NCBI GenBank assembly: GCA_030295235.1
Contig: AP026173.1
Span: forward strand, 1 to 64,000
DNA: 64,000 nucleotides
Direction: 5' to 3'
From: Fistulifera solaris
Taxonomy: Eukaryota > Bacillariophyta > Bacillariophyceae > Naviculales > Stauroneidaceae
This document shows positions 46,901-56,051 of the stretch, in pieces; the first letter of the stretch is position 1, and every line of letters starts with the position of its first letter. The position numbers were made by a program, and so were the translations under genes. The notes below the pieces were generated by a model. It was not told the origin of the DNA, ran no database searches, and saw nothing but the letters and a program-made list of their open reading frames with translations.

Positions 46901-48187
46901 GAAACGGGTATAGCTCCTCCACGGCAGTCCTTGCATCACACAAACGGTCAGCCTCTTTCTGTAAACAAGACGGTACGAGAACTGAATCTGAAAGACGGAT
47001 CGACGATTCAGGTCGCGCTTTCTAAAGTACCTGTGACAGTAAAAAGTGCCGATGGAAGAGAAACTGAGCTCATGGCAGATCTGCACGATAATCTGATTGC
47101 CATTAAAGAGCAAGTTGAAAAAGAATTTGGTTTGCCGGTGAGCAATCAAAACCTACTGATTTTGGATCGTATCCTCAAAGACAATGACAGGCCTGCTAAA
47201 GATCAGGGTGTCGTTTCCGGATCGATTCTTTACATGGAACCGAAGCTTATGAATATTACAGCTATCTTACCGGACGGTACGCATCATGAATTGCAAGTCC
47301 AGCCTGGCGACTTGGTCGATTCGGTATCGGATCAAATTGCTCATGTCTCCGATTTGGCGAGTCATCGACAAGTGCTCAAACTAGATTCCCGCACTTTGAA
47401 TAAGGTCGAGACACTACGTGATGCGCGAGTCCTACCCAATTCTACAATCCATGTGAGTATCTATACTATTCCCATCACTGTGCAAACAGCCGACAATAAA
47501 AGCTACGATTTGAACGTCGAGCCAACGTCGATGATTAGTGAACTGAGGAAAACACTTGAACAGGAAACGGGCATTGACGAAAAGAAGCAAATATTGATGT
47601 ACAATGAAACAGAACTGAAAATGGGAACCATTAAAGCCGGCGGTCTACTACCCAAATCTGTTGTGCACTTGAGTGTTCGCAAAGACTCTATTATCTTCGT
47701 GGATGTGAAATGCGGTACCCTCTTTGCCGTCGATCGCGATGAAGTGATTGAACGGAAAATCTTGACAGCCAATCAAGGCAATCGTCTCGACTTTTTAGAA
47801 GCGACTCAAGACAGCAAAGTTAAAGAGAACATGAAGAAAGCCATGCTGAGTTCCCCATCTCTCGGTGTAGCGCCACAAGTCGTCGTCGTGTCAACCCAAG
47901 TGGATGACTACGAGTTGGAAGAAGCGGCCAAAGTCGCGAGTATGTGGGGCGTAAGTTTGAAGAAGCGTGAAAAGAACAAGAAAGGTGAAGAGTTCATTTT
48001 TGTGGATCCGAAAACGGGCGCGTGTGGCGAATTGTCTCGCAAAAGGTATCTCGACATGACCTTTATTACATTGGAAACATTATCAAACGGCGAAGAAACG
48101 GTGGCCGAACGAGAGACGGATACAATGACTTACGACAAGTACGTGATGGACATTCGTCGCGTTTTTGACATCAAATCGGCGACTTAA
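43904..48187 (+). CDS. Protein with fourteen tandem ubiquitin-like domains
   Basis: A single unbroken frame of about 1427 residues. Residues 1-222 are helical and end in an acidic linker (APEEEESSDEEP). Residues about 223-1262 are 14 consecutive ubiquitin-like domains of about 74 residues each. They alternate between two types: even-numbered ones start IPIxVKTMDG and have a GIxANNQ-type turn, odd-numbered ones start with VxLPDGK and have GLAPxRQ; each even-numbered one ends in LDLEPK or MEPK. None ends in the Gly-Gly used for conjugation, and no protease site is seen, so this is a rigid or elastic multi-UBL scaffold and not a polyubiquitin precursor. The last 165 residues are a separate basic domain (KRYLDMTFITLETLSNGEE). 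ATG chosen at 43904 because the upstream in-frame ATG at 43850 gives a poor leader. Function is unknown; proteasome or shuttle-factor binding is a guess. Confidence 0.85.
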   Translation: MTEANNANATTAVNPLKTDADLLSLLKRLDGIHKYKTFQRWKARFLDRLESFLYEAGMGPADESCQAFSTLLQKQIRRGQAVQAHVAHGELTAEKKTVKAALALNEMCTLLTNAVQETELLIPANTKEEKQRGYTKFHLGAVLIRQGFHQYQAMQAIEADLQQLSRDLEQVADKQQQELFHMYHTQVQRFCDVMADLNLYEVMKKCLQFAQAPEEEESSDEEPIVIQIVIHTHDGKKLTLTLDQTETIGNIKESIVAACGIPVERQVLTFQDTLLNDPDATLVGCGISDQSELKVEPFRIPITVKTMDGVIHSMQVDPTDYLTSIKQQLTERTGIAPNNQNLTLQNTPLDDLKTVSENGIAAESQLEMEPKMLNLNVTLPGGKFVVVSVPPSDTVEDLKEKVAHQTGLAAPRQVIKVAEQALPVDQPLRDLGLNDGSNIVVDLFQIPIQVKTMDGKSISLMIEPTKYLSDVKRQLEADSGLHAANMQLSRDDEDGNSEVLDNDMKTAQDYDIRADAVLDLAPKKMPIRVQLPDGKEIEVEISPSDTADVIKQAVYDKSGLAPSRQKLMYQEEEMPLDETVRKMGLQPGDLLQVDFNKVPIIVNTMDGRQIKVDIDLADSLGDIRKHLEVETGLPANNIQLFLDGNALDDDQRTAEDYGVEAGSELDLEPKSITLTIELPDGKTIALVVSPQDTTHDIKAKIQAKCGLAPERQVVCHNGKELPPDGTKVREMGIPADATLQVGLHKIPIVAKTMDGRKIQVDVEPATTLADLKKQVQDEAGITADNIAMSMGGHPLDDDGKSLNDYGIRAGSELDLEPKSIAVTVELPDGTKHPITIRPSDTIGNLKQAIEDATGIQAPRQVVHYQGNEIKPDQTVRSIGIPDGATLQVGYFKIPIAVNCVDGSQLHVNIELTATLSDIKKVIEQESGVPANNQSLSFDGSPLEDDSSKTAVDYGIQAGSEIDMEPNTMRLQVELPDGSTIPLFVRPADSTDAIKDLIHKETGIAPPRQSLHHTNGQPLSVNKTVRELNLKDGSTIQVALSKVPVTVKSADGRETELMADLHDNLIAIKEQVEKEFGLPVSNQNLLILDRILKDNDRPAKDQGVVSGSILYMEPKLMNITAILPDGTHHELQVQPGDLVDSVSDQIAHVSDLASHRQVLKLDSRTLNKVETLRDARVLPNSTIHVSIYTIPITVQTADNKSYDLNVEPTSMISELRKTLEQETGIDEKKQILMYNETELKMGTIKAGGLLPKSVVHLSVRKDSIIFVDVKCGTLFAVDRDEVIERKILTANQGNRLDFLEATQDSKVKENMKKAMLSSPSLGVAPQVVVVSTQVDDYELEEAAKVASMWGVSLKKREKNKKGEEFIFVDPKTGACGELSRKRYLDMTFITLETLSNGEETVAERETDTMTYDKYVMDIRRVFDIKSAT

Positions 48188-48256
48188 CGTGAAGTTAATA
48201 AAGATAGTCACATAATGAAACATGAATTGTTTCCAGTATGTTACTACAACTTAAGT

Positions 48257-49264
48257 TATTCCTTGTTCGCCGTCGAGGCCGCCGAAGCCTGAGTCATTTC
48301 CACAATGAGTTTCTTGACATCACCACGATCTTGTGCCGGACGGGGAAACGGCACACGCACTTTGAATTGCTGCGGCAAAAGGCGACGGCTTCTTCTCGGG
48401 TAACTTTGACAAACATCCCCAACGAATCGACGGAAGTAATTTCGGCCGCGGTTATGGTGGGTCCCTCTTTCATGCCGGGTACCGCATTCTGTACAATCGC
48501 AATGGTCGCCGACTGATGATCGTCATTCATGTGTTCGGCAATGTGCGGACCAAAGGCCGAAATTGCATCGGGCTGCGCTTGCGCATACTCGTCAGCCGTG
48601 ACCGTTCCGGCCCTGGCAAAGCCACCGACAAAGCGCACATGTTCGACGGACATTCGGAACCAATTGAAATCCCCAAAAGCCGTCCAGAAGGCTCCCGGAT
48701 GCTTCTGATTGTAAAGTTGTTGCGCTTGTTCAATTTCTTCTTTCGATTTAATCAATGTCGCTGTTCCCATGAGATTGACACGTCCATCGGCGGCACCTTT
48801 GAACTGCTTGCTGGCAATCGTCAAACTACAGTGGGGGTTCGCGAGAATGTCTTGCGTATGCGAAGACATGCCCGAAAAAACAAAAGAGCGGCCGCCCTTG
48901 CTCATCGACGGAAAATCCGACTACGGAACCGCCGGGAAAATCGGGATGCGCTTTACTAAACGTACTCATCACCGCAAAGCCGTGACTGTTTTGCACTAAC
49001 GTACGAACATCCGTCGCAAAAATCCAATTTGGGGGCATTTTGTTGATGTTGTTGATACTCCATTAACTGTTTTTGAAGTTCGGGCGATAATTGCGACATT
49101 GGATCGCCTCCGACGTCATGACGGGGAGCACTGTTGCGGAGAATCGAAGGAGAAGACACACATGAAGTCGACTGTGCGAAAAATTGTTGCGGATCATGGT
49201 GATTCGCAACAAATGCGTGCGCCGTATTCACAAGCAGCAGTGACAGAACAAGCAAAGAGATCAT
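48257..49264 (-). CDS. HugZ-like FMN split-barrel protein with DUF2470, plastid-targeted
   Basis: Signal peptide MISLLVLSLLLVNTAHAF runs into VANHH, a diatom plastid-type Phe motif. A PNPOx-like split barrel follows (RTLVQNSHGFAVMST, GGSVVGFSVDEQGRPLFC, FSGMSSHTQDILANPHCSLT). It is joined to a DUF2470/HugZ C-terminal domain (HIAEHMNDDHQSATIAIV, VDSLGMFVKVTREEA). This pairing is found in bacterial heme-utilisation HugZ and in plant plastid homologues that bind heme or glutamyl-tRNA reductase, so a role in plastid tetrapyrrole metabolism is inferred. The frame changes at A5 near 49018, A6 near 48878 and C4 near 48338; after the last, the end reads DVKKLIVEMTQ and stops at 48257. Confidence 0.8.
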
Positions 49265-49904
49265 GTTACAGTTGATTGAGACGATATTAGAGGAAAATGA
49301 ATGTGTTTGCGACCTAGAGAGTCAATACGAAGGGAATGAATGATGAGAATGAAAAGGCGCCTGCGTATCGATTTTGGCGTCATTGACGTGGAATGAGAGT
49401 TGTGCGGAGTCCTGCCAAAGAATCGGGTCCCGGAATTATGTCGCAGACTTGCGTCATTCGAGGGAACGCCAAAACGACGTGTAATTCCGGGGAGTAATTC
49501 AAGCCAGAGAAATCCAATTATGTTCACTGTAGATATGCAAAATGCACAAGCTCCCCGTGGAGTGCAAAATGAAACAATACTACACTACAGCGTATAGTAG
49601 CTCGCGGAGTATCTCTTTCTCGTTCCAATCTGGTTTTTGGCGTTATTTCCCTCACACCTTGCCTCACACTCACAGCTTGTATGCGAGAAACAGAACGTGA
49701 TGGATACAAACAAAGCGCAAGCGGGCATCATTCATTGCGTTGCAATAAGACTGCAATAGACTTATTTGCCGAGTGATCTCGTTTACCTGCTTTCAGTTAT
49801 ATTCGATTCTCTTGTTTGCCTAGCGCAAAGTTAGAAGATTCAAACAGTTCCTCATCATTGCAAAGCAGTTTATCGTCGCGTTGTAATCAATCATTCATCC
49901 TATC
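49265..49904. other. Divergent promoter region
   Basis: Between the HugZ-like gene and the first bZIP gene. AT-rich, no repeat or RNA recognised. Confidence 0.6.
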
Positions 49905-51123
49905 ATGAGTGCACCCAACAATCACGTTCATGCTTCCTCCGCGAACGAAGAAACGAAATCTTTCTTGCCTAGCTTTTTCTTCCTCTTCCACAGTAGCGGC
50001 AGTTCCTTCGGTACTGCCGACAACCGAGGAAGATTTCCGCAAAGCACTGCAGGAAGCATTTCTGCAAGGCACACAAGCTGCAACATTGCCCAAATCACCG
50101 GAAGAATTTGCGCAAGCTTTGCAAGAAGCATTTGCTCGAGGTGCACAAGCCGCTGTCGGAAGAAAACCGGCACCGGGGTTGTTGAGTTCAGTTGTATCGT
50201 GTCCCGATTTGTATCGTGCGGCGTCTCCGGTCCTTCCCTTTGCTGCGGCGGCGCCTCCTCCGGAGGCACTTGCGGCGGCTACCATTCCGCACAATGAACA
50301 TCCACAACATCGCGTCGTTTTACCTGCACCCGTCGAAACACGCAGTTACTCCATGCCCGACATGACGGCTCTGCAGCAAGAAGACTTGAAACGACAGAAT
50401 CGTCTCGCCCGCAATCGAGCTTCGGCACGTCAACGACGATTGCGCAAAAAGCATCTCGTCGAATCCTACGAGGCACAAGTCATTGCTTTAGAACAGCGAC
50501 TACAGAAATTGCACAATTTGCAGTGGGGAGAGACGTCTACCGAGCTGTTGAATGCTTTGAGTTTGGATCGAGGACAGGATGAACTCAAGTCCACCGAACG
50601 GCAACAAGCTGCGGCGCAAGCGTTAGCGCAACAATTGCAAGCGGTGTTGCAGTTAGAGCAAGTCATGGAAGAACAGTTTGCCGTGTATCAAGTCGCAATG
50701 GGGAATACTCATTTTCTTGGCGAGGGCGACGAGGAGTTGGCGTTGGAATTGACGGACGAACAGAGGCTAGTGTTGCAGGAACAAGCCAAGACGTGGCAAG
50801 AGGAGTGGGATGCTCTGCAAACGACCAAAGAAATGCTACAGGCGTTGCAAGAACACGAATGGTTGTGGAAAAATGGTATACACGAAGCGGCAGAACCTTT
50901 CAAGAGTCTTTTGTCGAAGCAGCAGCGCACCAAATGGTATATCTGGGCCGATGCCAATGGGGAAGCTCTGGATGAACTTTACGTTGTGGAGCCCCAGTAT
51001 GCGGATGGTCCGCTATTTCAGTTTGGGACCGAGGATCTCATGCCAGAGGACGCCGCAAAATTGAAGCAAGCGACCAACGGGGGTAGTGTTGGTGGAGAGG
51101 GACAATTTGACTGGACGTTTTGA
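49905..51123 (+). CDS. bZIP transcription factor, copy A
   Basis: Basic region at about 50380-50455: QEDLKRQNRLARNRASARQR then RLRKKHLVESYE, containing the bZIP N-x7-R core (NRASARQRR), followed by a leucine-zipper-like heptad series (VIALEQRLQKLHNL). The N-terminus has paired helices (EEDFRKALQEAFLQGTQAA; PEEFAQALQEAFARGAQAA) and the motif SYSMPDM. A C-terminal all-helical domain ends in a WYIWADANGEALDEL block shared with copy B at 56052, so the whole protein is duplicated. Binds DNA as a dimer. The ATG at 49905 needs a frame change at the T5 run near 49977; the alternative in-frame ATG is at 49930. Confidence 0.88.
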
Positions 51124-51457
51124 TGCTATCCATATCGATAAGAATGGTAGACCAATCATTTTGCTTATTCTACTTTTCGAAGAGATCCAAATTCTGTAGC
51201 GGAATGAATTAGCCCTTGAGGCCCAGCAGTTCCTGTGACATTTCATGGAAGTGAGTTTTGATTACAGTAGAAACAGTATACACGTGGTCCTTGAGTTGAA
51301 AAGTATTTCTGTATAGATTTGTGAAGTAAAGAATCGAGGCATGTGTTCCAAATGATACTGATGCTGCTTTATCGTGTTCAAGGCAAATAAAAGCTTTCCG
51401 CGATGAGAGAACACAAGGAGGGTAGGCATAGCAGTCTCTAGAGCTCAAAAATTGATT

Positions 51458-51498
51458 CATGACTGGAATGCAGTCGTGGTAAAAACGGACAACACAAA
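51458..51498 (+). other. Recurrent CATGACTG hairpin motif, copy 1
   Basis: CATGACTG, a five-base loop, then CAGTCGTG form an 8-bp stem (one G-T pair), followed by G-rich then CGGACAACA. The same block recurs at 58976-59015, and a decayed form at 59195-59225. It sits downstream of a gene each time, so a 3' UTR or terminator role is possible. Confidence 0.55.
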
Positions 51499-51521
51499 CA
51501 CATTGGGTCTATACCGGGAAA

Positions 51522-51640
51522 GTTTCCAAATCCCCCCTTTACTATATTTTTGGCCCACCCTCCGTTATGAATTCACTGCATGAGGGGGGGATTTGGCGCC
51601 CTGTTTTTACATGAAGGGGGGATTCGGAAACCAACCCGTC
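51522..51640. repeat. Inverted repeat with C6/G6 arms, MITE-like
   Basis: GTTTCCAAATCCCCCCTT at the left pairs with AAGGGGGGATTCGGAAAC at the right; a third arm-like copy, GAGGGGGGATTTGG, lies inside. Possibly a small foldback element of about 115 bp. Confidence 0.5.
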
Positions 51641-52023
51641 TATACCTGGTACCTGGTAGTGAATACGGAAATAGCGGTCAAGAGGAGCTTCGCCGTCATT
51701 AAAACGAAAATTGTAAATTACAAATGCCACTAACGGTAGTTGCATCATGATAGACATATTTATATTATTTATCAAGCTAGGGAATAAGGCTGAATTCTGT
51801 CTCGAGAACGTAAGGATTGAGTCCCGGGTAGAAAGCTCCGTGTATTCCACACGACGACCACACGCACAACGCGTGCGGTTCGCACTCTTCAACCTCGTGC
51901 CGATGGGGCGACTTGTTTCTCATCACTTTTTAAAACTTCAAGACCTATTATCATGACGAACAACACACAATATTCATATCATTCAACAAAAGAAAGCATT
52001 TTCCAAGTCTGTTAACTTTTAAA

Positions 52024-52665
52024 ATGGAGGACTCGCTAATACACCACGCAACTATTCATCGTACCACAGAAAAGAAACTCAATCAATGGAAATCAATCAA
52101 AATATTCTCCAAAGGGGATGCACACTCCAGCACACCAACGTCAAAGTCATCCTCATCATCAAACAGTCTCGCCCTGCTTCCGGATCAACATCCCGCTTGC
52201 CTCATACCAACCATCGAACTTCCAGCTTCCGGGCAAGTTATCCATGTTTCATCGACACAAACCGCTACCTTCTATGCTGATCTCGCGCAAAAATTTCTCG
52301 CCAATCATCCGAAAGTCAACATGACGGGCTTGGAAAACGCCATTGTGATTGCACTTGACGCAGCAAATCTGCTGCAACGAAGAAAAAACTGCCCGCGTTG
52401 TCCTGTAAGCTAATTCTTGTTTTCTTACCCCTATCGTACCCGGCACACACTGCGTCTTCTCATGCAACATCTCGTCTCCTTCCTTTGACTTCTCAGCTTA
52501 CACTCAACCTACGACAAAGTTGCTACTCAGAGCCGTCGGCCGTCCTATAAAGCGCGAATTATGCTGACTTTCGAGCGCAGCGACGAATACAGAACTTGGC
52601 TTTTACAAAACGATCGAGCGTGTTGTTTCGTTTTTGTTACAGACGATGCAGAAAGTGAGGACTGA
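52024..52665 (+). CDS. Alba-like protein, copy 2
   Basis: Ser-rich N-terminus, then strand GQVIHVSSTQTATFYADLAQ, helix GLENAIVIALDAANLLQR, intron, and last strand ARIMLTFERSDEYRTWL. The donor is GTAAGC at 52405. Acceptor TCTCAG at 52491-52496 keeps 33 extra bases open and restores the phase-2 splice of the paralogues, provided the A6 run near 52382 carries a one-base indel; acceptor CTACTCAG at 52532 fits the sequence as given in phase 0. The strand-helix pattern matches Alba nucleic-acid-binding proteins. It follows bZIP copy A, as copy 4 follows bZIP copy B. Confidence 0.55.
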
Positions 52666-52744
52666 ACCCGATTTCATGAGCCATAACCGCCTATGCTCGC
52701 GTGTCGATGAAAAATGCTTTCGACGAATATACTCCGGTGGCCTT

Positions 52745-53032
52745 TCAAGATTGCACCGCTGCCGCTTCAGTTTCTCGTTTGTAGTACACGGTATACATCT
52801 TCTGATTTTCCAGACAGTCCCTCATTTCGTTAATCACAGTCAACAACACGTCAAAACTGGTGAAACACGATTTTCGAAATCCCAGCATGTTTTTCGATTC
52901 GTCCAAGAATAGCCATGTTTCTTCGTCGCGGTACGACCATCGCGCGTAGCCTTACTGTGAACTAAAGTGTAGATGGACAAATGCTTCTCGAAATTCGTAG
53001 AAAACTCCACGAATCTCATCGGCGTTCAGCAT
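52745..53032 (-). CDS. Possible short unrecognised gene or relic
   Basis: On the minus strand, MLNADEIRGVFYEFREAFVH leads to a TAA at 52952-52954, then the same frame stays open with protein-like sequence (DEETWLFLDESKNMLGF, VLLTVINEMRDCLENQ). A GTAAGG donor at about 52955 and a CACCAG acceptor about 98 bases on would join the two parts in frame. I do not recognise the product. It lies between two Alba-like genes on the other strand and could be a relic. Confidence 0.3.
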
Positions 53033-53109
53033 CGGAGTATCTCCAACACTAACGATTTCCCCTCAAGCTGACACCAATTCTCACTTTTTGAAAACTTCAA
53101 ACTGCAACC

Positions 53110-53921
53110 ATGCCGCGAAGAAACACTCCTTCCTTGCTCAAGCGGCGAACCGGGAAAAGTGACCGAGATAAAAGGTCTAGTTGCAGCGAAAAAGACAAGC
53201 AACAGCCGAATAAAAACGAAACTTCGTCGCTTCAGAAGGACTTGCATCAAGTATTGGAAGTTGCTACACAACAACTGTCCCTCGCTAATGAACAAAACCC
53301 AAGCGGCGATACAACTCTGTCATTGAATAGTACTTTCTTGCTTTCGAAGAGCCATCTCCCTCCTGAAGCAAGCTCGCGGCCAGCTGAAAATTTCAGCTCG
53401 TCAAACGATAGTGTCGAAGTGAACGAAACTAATCAGCAACCGGACAGCGGGACCTCTGAAACAAGCCAAGTTACAACTGATGATGCAAAAATAGAAACCG
53501 ACCATGATCGGAATAGCCATGAACAAGTATCCACCGCAGTCGATAGGGTGTGCCTATTCATCAAGTCGAACAGAATACCTTCTGATTTCTTCAACCTGGC
53601 TCGAAAATTCTTAGCCAAGTCGGTGGAGATTGATCTCATTGCGATGGAAACGGCCATCATTGTCGCTGTGGATACAGCCAATTTGTTGGAGCGATCGAAG
53701 TATGCAACCATATGTCGGTAAGTAAAAAAAGAGCTTTATGTCGCTCGTTTCCCTTACGAAATACCAACATCTTCTTCCTCACGTGCAGGGTGATGACAGA
53801 TAATGTGGATACTACGATGGAGTTTCGTATCGATACAGGCGCCCCGATCCGACGATCACGCATTTGTATAACAATACGAAGAACCGAGGATTACACCAAC
53901 TGGTTGAAGGACAACATTTAA
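53110..53921 (+). CDS. Alba-like protein, copy 3
   Basis: A basic start (MPRRNTPSLLKRRTGKSDRD) and a Ser/Thr-rich acidic linker of about 120 residues precede the Alba-like core: RIPSDFFNLARKFLAKS, then AMETAIIVAVDTANLLERSK. A 71-nt intron, 53718-53788 (GTAAGT to GTGCAG, phase 2), splits an Arg codon exactly as in copies 1 and 4. Exon 2 ends in SRICITIRRTEDYTNWLKDN. The frame is intact. Nucleic-acid binding is inferred from the fold pattern. Confidence 0.65.
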
Positions 53922-54395
53922 AGCAAGCTGGAGATCATCAACAGCCGGAAAAATAAATAGAAGAATTAACGCAACTTCAAGTTGTATTACTACATCATGA
54001 GAATGCTTGAAGTGTGTTTTGCCGAGAAGGAGAGATCGTCGGCTGCCGCGTTCAAGCTTGTCGAAGTGCTTCTCAGTAAATTTTCTACGTGCTGCTACGT
54101 ACGTGATAGCCCGTACAGTATTGTAATCAGATGTATCCGGGTTATTTAGGCAGGTATAATCTGTACAAAATAATGATGTCGGTAATGAAACCGCAAGAAA
54201 AATAGACTAAAACGTGGTGAGATTGTAGACTAGAGGCTAATTCAGAAGGCTCCACGCTCTTGACAGAATTTGGAAAATAAGCAGATTTTCTGTAAGAAAA
54301 AAAATACCTATTCATTCCAGGATTTCAGAAAAAAAAACACACACAGTCCAGAAATACTGGAACATGCATGCACAAAAGCGTGTGTAAACAGGCAT

Positions 54396-54424
54396 GAATC
54401 TAAACGGTAAACCCGTTTAGATTC
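54396..54424. repeat. Perfect 12-bp inverted repeat at satellite edge
   Basis: GAATCTAAACGG, a five-base loop TAAAC, then CCGTTTAGATTC. It ends 10 bases before the first satellite unit. Confidence 0.9.
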
Positions 54425-55510
54425 ACGGAACAAGAATCACCGATTCCAGAGTATCTGGACCCAAAACAGATTTTCTGTAAGTCCCAAACGAACAATTCCA
54501 GAAAATCTGGAACATGCAAAAAAGTGTTTGTCTGACGAAAACGCCCATTCCAGAATTTCTGGAACTCCCACAGATTGTCCGCGAGACAGAATGAGCGGTT
54601 GCAGATTTTCTGCAACGTGCACTATATCTTTGTGTGAACTTGAATCACCGATTCCAGAATATCTGGACCCAAAACAGATTTTCTGTAAGTCCCAAAAAAC
54701 ATTTCCAGAAAATCTGGAACATGCAAAAAAGTGTTTGTCTGACGAAAACGCCCATTCCAGAATTTCTGGAACTCCCACAGATTGTCCGCGAGACAGAATG
54801 AGCGATTCCAGATTTTCTGCAACGTGCACTATATCTTTGTGTGAACTAGAATCACCGATTCCAGAATATCTGGACCCAAAACAGATTTTCTGTAAGTCCC
54901 AAACGAACAATTCTAGAAAATCTGGAAAATACAAAAAGTGTTTGTCTGACGAAAACGCCCATTCCAGAATTTCTGGAACTCCCACAGATTGTCCGCGAGA
55001 CAGAATGAGCGATTCCAGATTTTCTGCAACGTGCACTATATCTTTGTGTGAACTAGAATCACCGATTCCAGAATATCTGGACCCAAAACAGATTTTCTGT
55101 AAGTCCCAAACAAACATTTCCAGAAAATCTGGAAAATGCAAAAAAGTGTCTGTCTGACGAAAACGCCTATTCCAGAATTTCTGGAACTCCCACAGATTGT
55201 CCGCGAGACAGAATGAGCGATTCCAGATTTTCTGCATCAAGAATCACCGATTCCAGAATATCTGGACCCAAAACAGATTTTCTGTAAGACTTAAACAGAC
55301 GATTCCAGATAATCTGGAAAATGCCAAAAATTGCATTTTTGACGAAAACACCCATTCCAGAATCTCTGGAACTCCCACAGATTGTTTGTAACACAGAAAA
55401 GCAATTCCAGATATCTGTAACGTGCACTTTATCTTTGTGTGAACAAGAATCACCGATTCCAGAATTTCTGGAACGGTGCAAAACATCTGTGTGACGCAAA
55501 ACAACGATAT
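54425..55510. repeat. Palindromic 207-bp satellite array
   Basis: Unit starts marked by GAATCACCGATTCCAG lie near 54434, 54642, 54849, 55056, 55241 and 55447, giving periods of about 208, 207, 207, 185 and 206 bp. Each unit holds several spaced palindromes: TTCCAGAATATCTGGA, CAGATTTTCTG, TTCCAGAAAATCTGGAA, TTCCAGAATTTCTGGAA and TTCCAGATTTTCTGCAA. Between them are constant linkers such as GTTTGTCTGACGAAAACGCC. Because 207 is a multiple of three, long open frames exist on both strands, but no start, domain or codon signal supports a protein. Confidence 0.92.
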
Positions 55511-56051
55511 CAGATTTGTCGACAGCCTTTCAGCAACCTACATCTATGGATGATGGATGTCCTTCTAGTTAGGAGTTAGGGCCCCTTTCCCTTTATCTCC
55601 ATTCTACCGGGCAAGTCAAAGCGACGGCACTACAAACTAGCTTATAGTCAGCGTGTGCCTTTTTTGATTGGTTATCATACCTTGAAGTAGCAACGGTTTT
55701 TCTGGATCGCAGAAAGCGGAGGTCGGACAGTCGTCGTTTGTTTCTGTTGACGGATGAGGTTTCATAAAGTCAAGTGAACACGCATGTCACGCGTGGGACG
55801 TAACGTCAACAGTTGAACGAAAAACGACGCGTCATGAAGGGCGCTATGAAAGAAACAGTGCGATTGGCTCGTTTGAAATTTCGACTTTCTGATCACGTCG
55901 TGAGAATGCTTTCGTCAACGACTTATTTGGGTCGCAAGAAATCGAGTGATGACAAGTAGTAGTTTGAAAACGACGATTAAGTCTGACGAAGCGTCATTTT
56001 TTCTTTCGTTGAACGCATCATCGCCTTTCTTCGAAACAAATCATCGCAAGT

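Larger units (their letters stand above)
51124..52023. other. Intergenic with hairpin and inverted repeat
   Basis: No gene supported. Holds the CATGACTG hairpin motif and a C6/G6-armed inverted repeat, each listed. Confidence 0.65.
53922..56051. other. Intergenic with satellite
   Basis: No gene supported. The centre is the palindromic satellite, flanked on the left by a perfect 12-bp inverted repeat. 55510-56051 has no recognisable feature apart from the promoter of bZIP copy B. Confidence 0.7.

Noticed and set aside
43904-48187. Polyubiquitin precursor
   Set aside because: Units are diverged and lack Gly-Gly ends, so they cannot be cleaved into ubiquitin.
52680-52912. Copia-type reverse transcriptase fragment (YTPVAFQ on the plus strand)
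   Set aside because: Only a few residues match and the frame breaks at once; the minus-strand reading is more protein-like.
54437-55240. Long open frames on both strands of the 207-bp satellite
   Set aside because: 207 is divisible by three, so frames persist by arithmetic. No start context, domain or strand preference.
54425-55510. CRISPR-like array
   Set aside because: Both repeats and intervening linkers are conserved, so there are no unique spacers, and the genome is eukaryotic.
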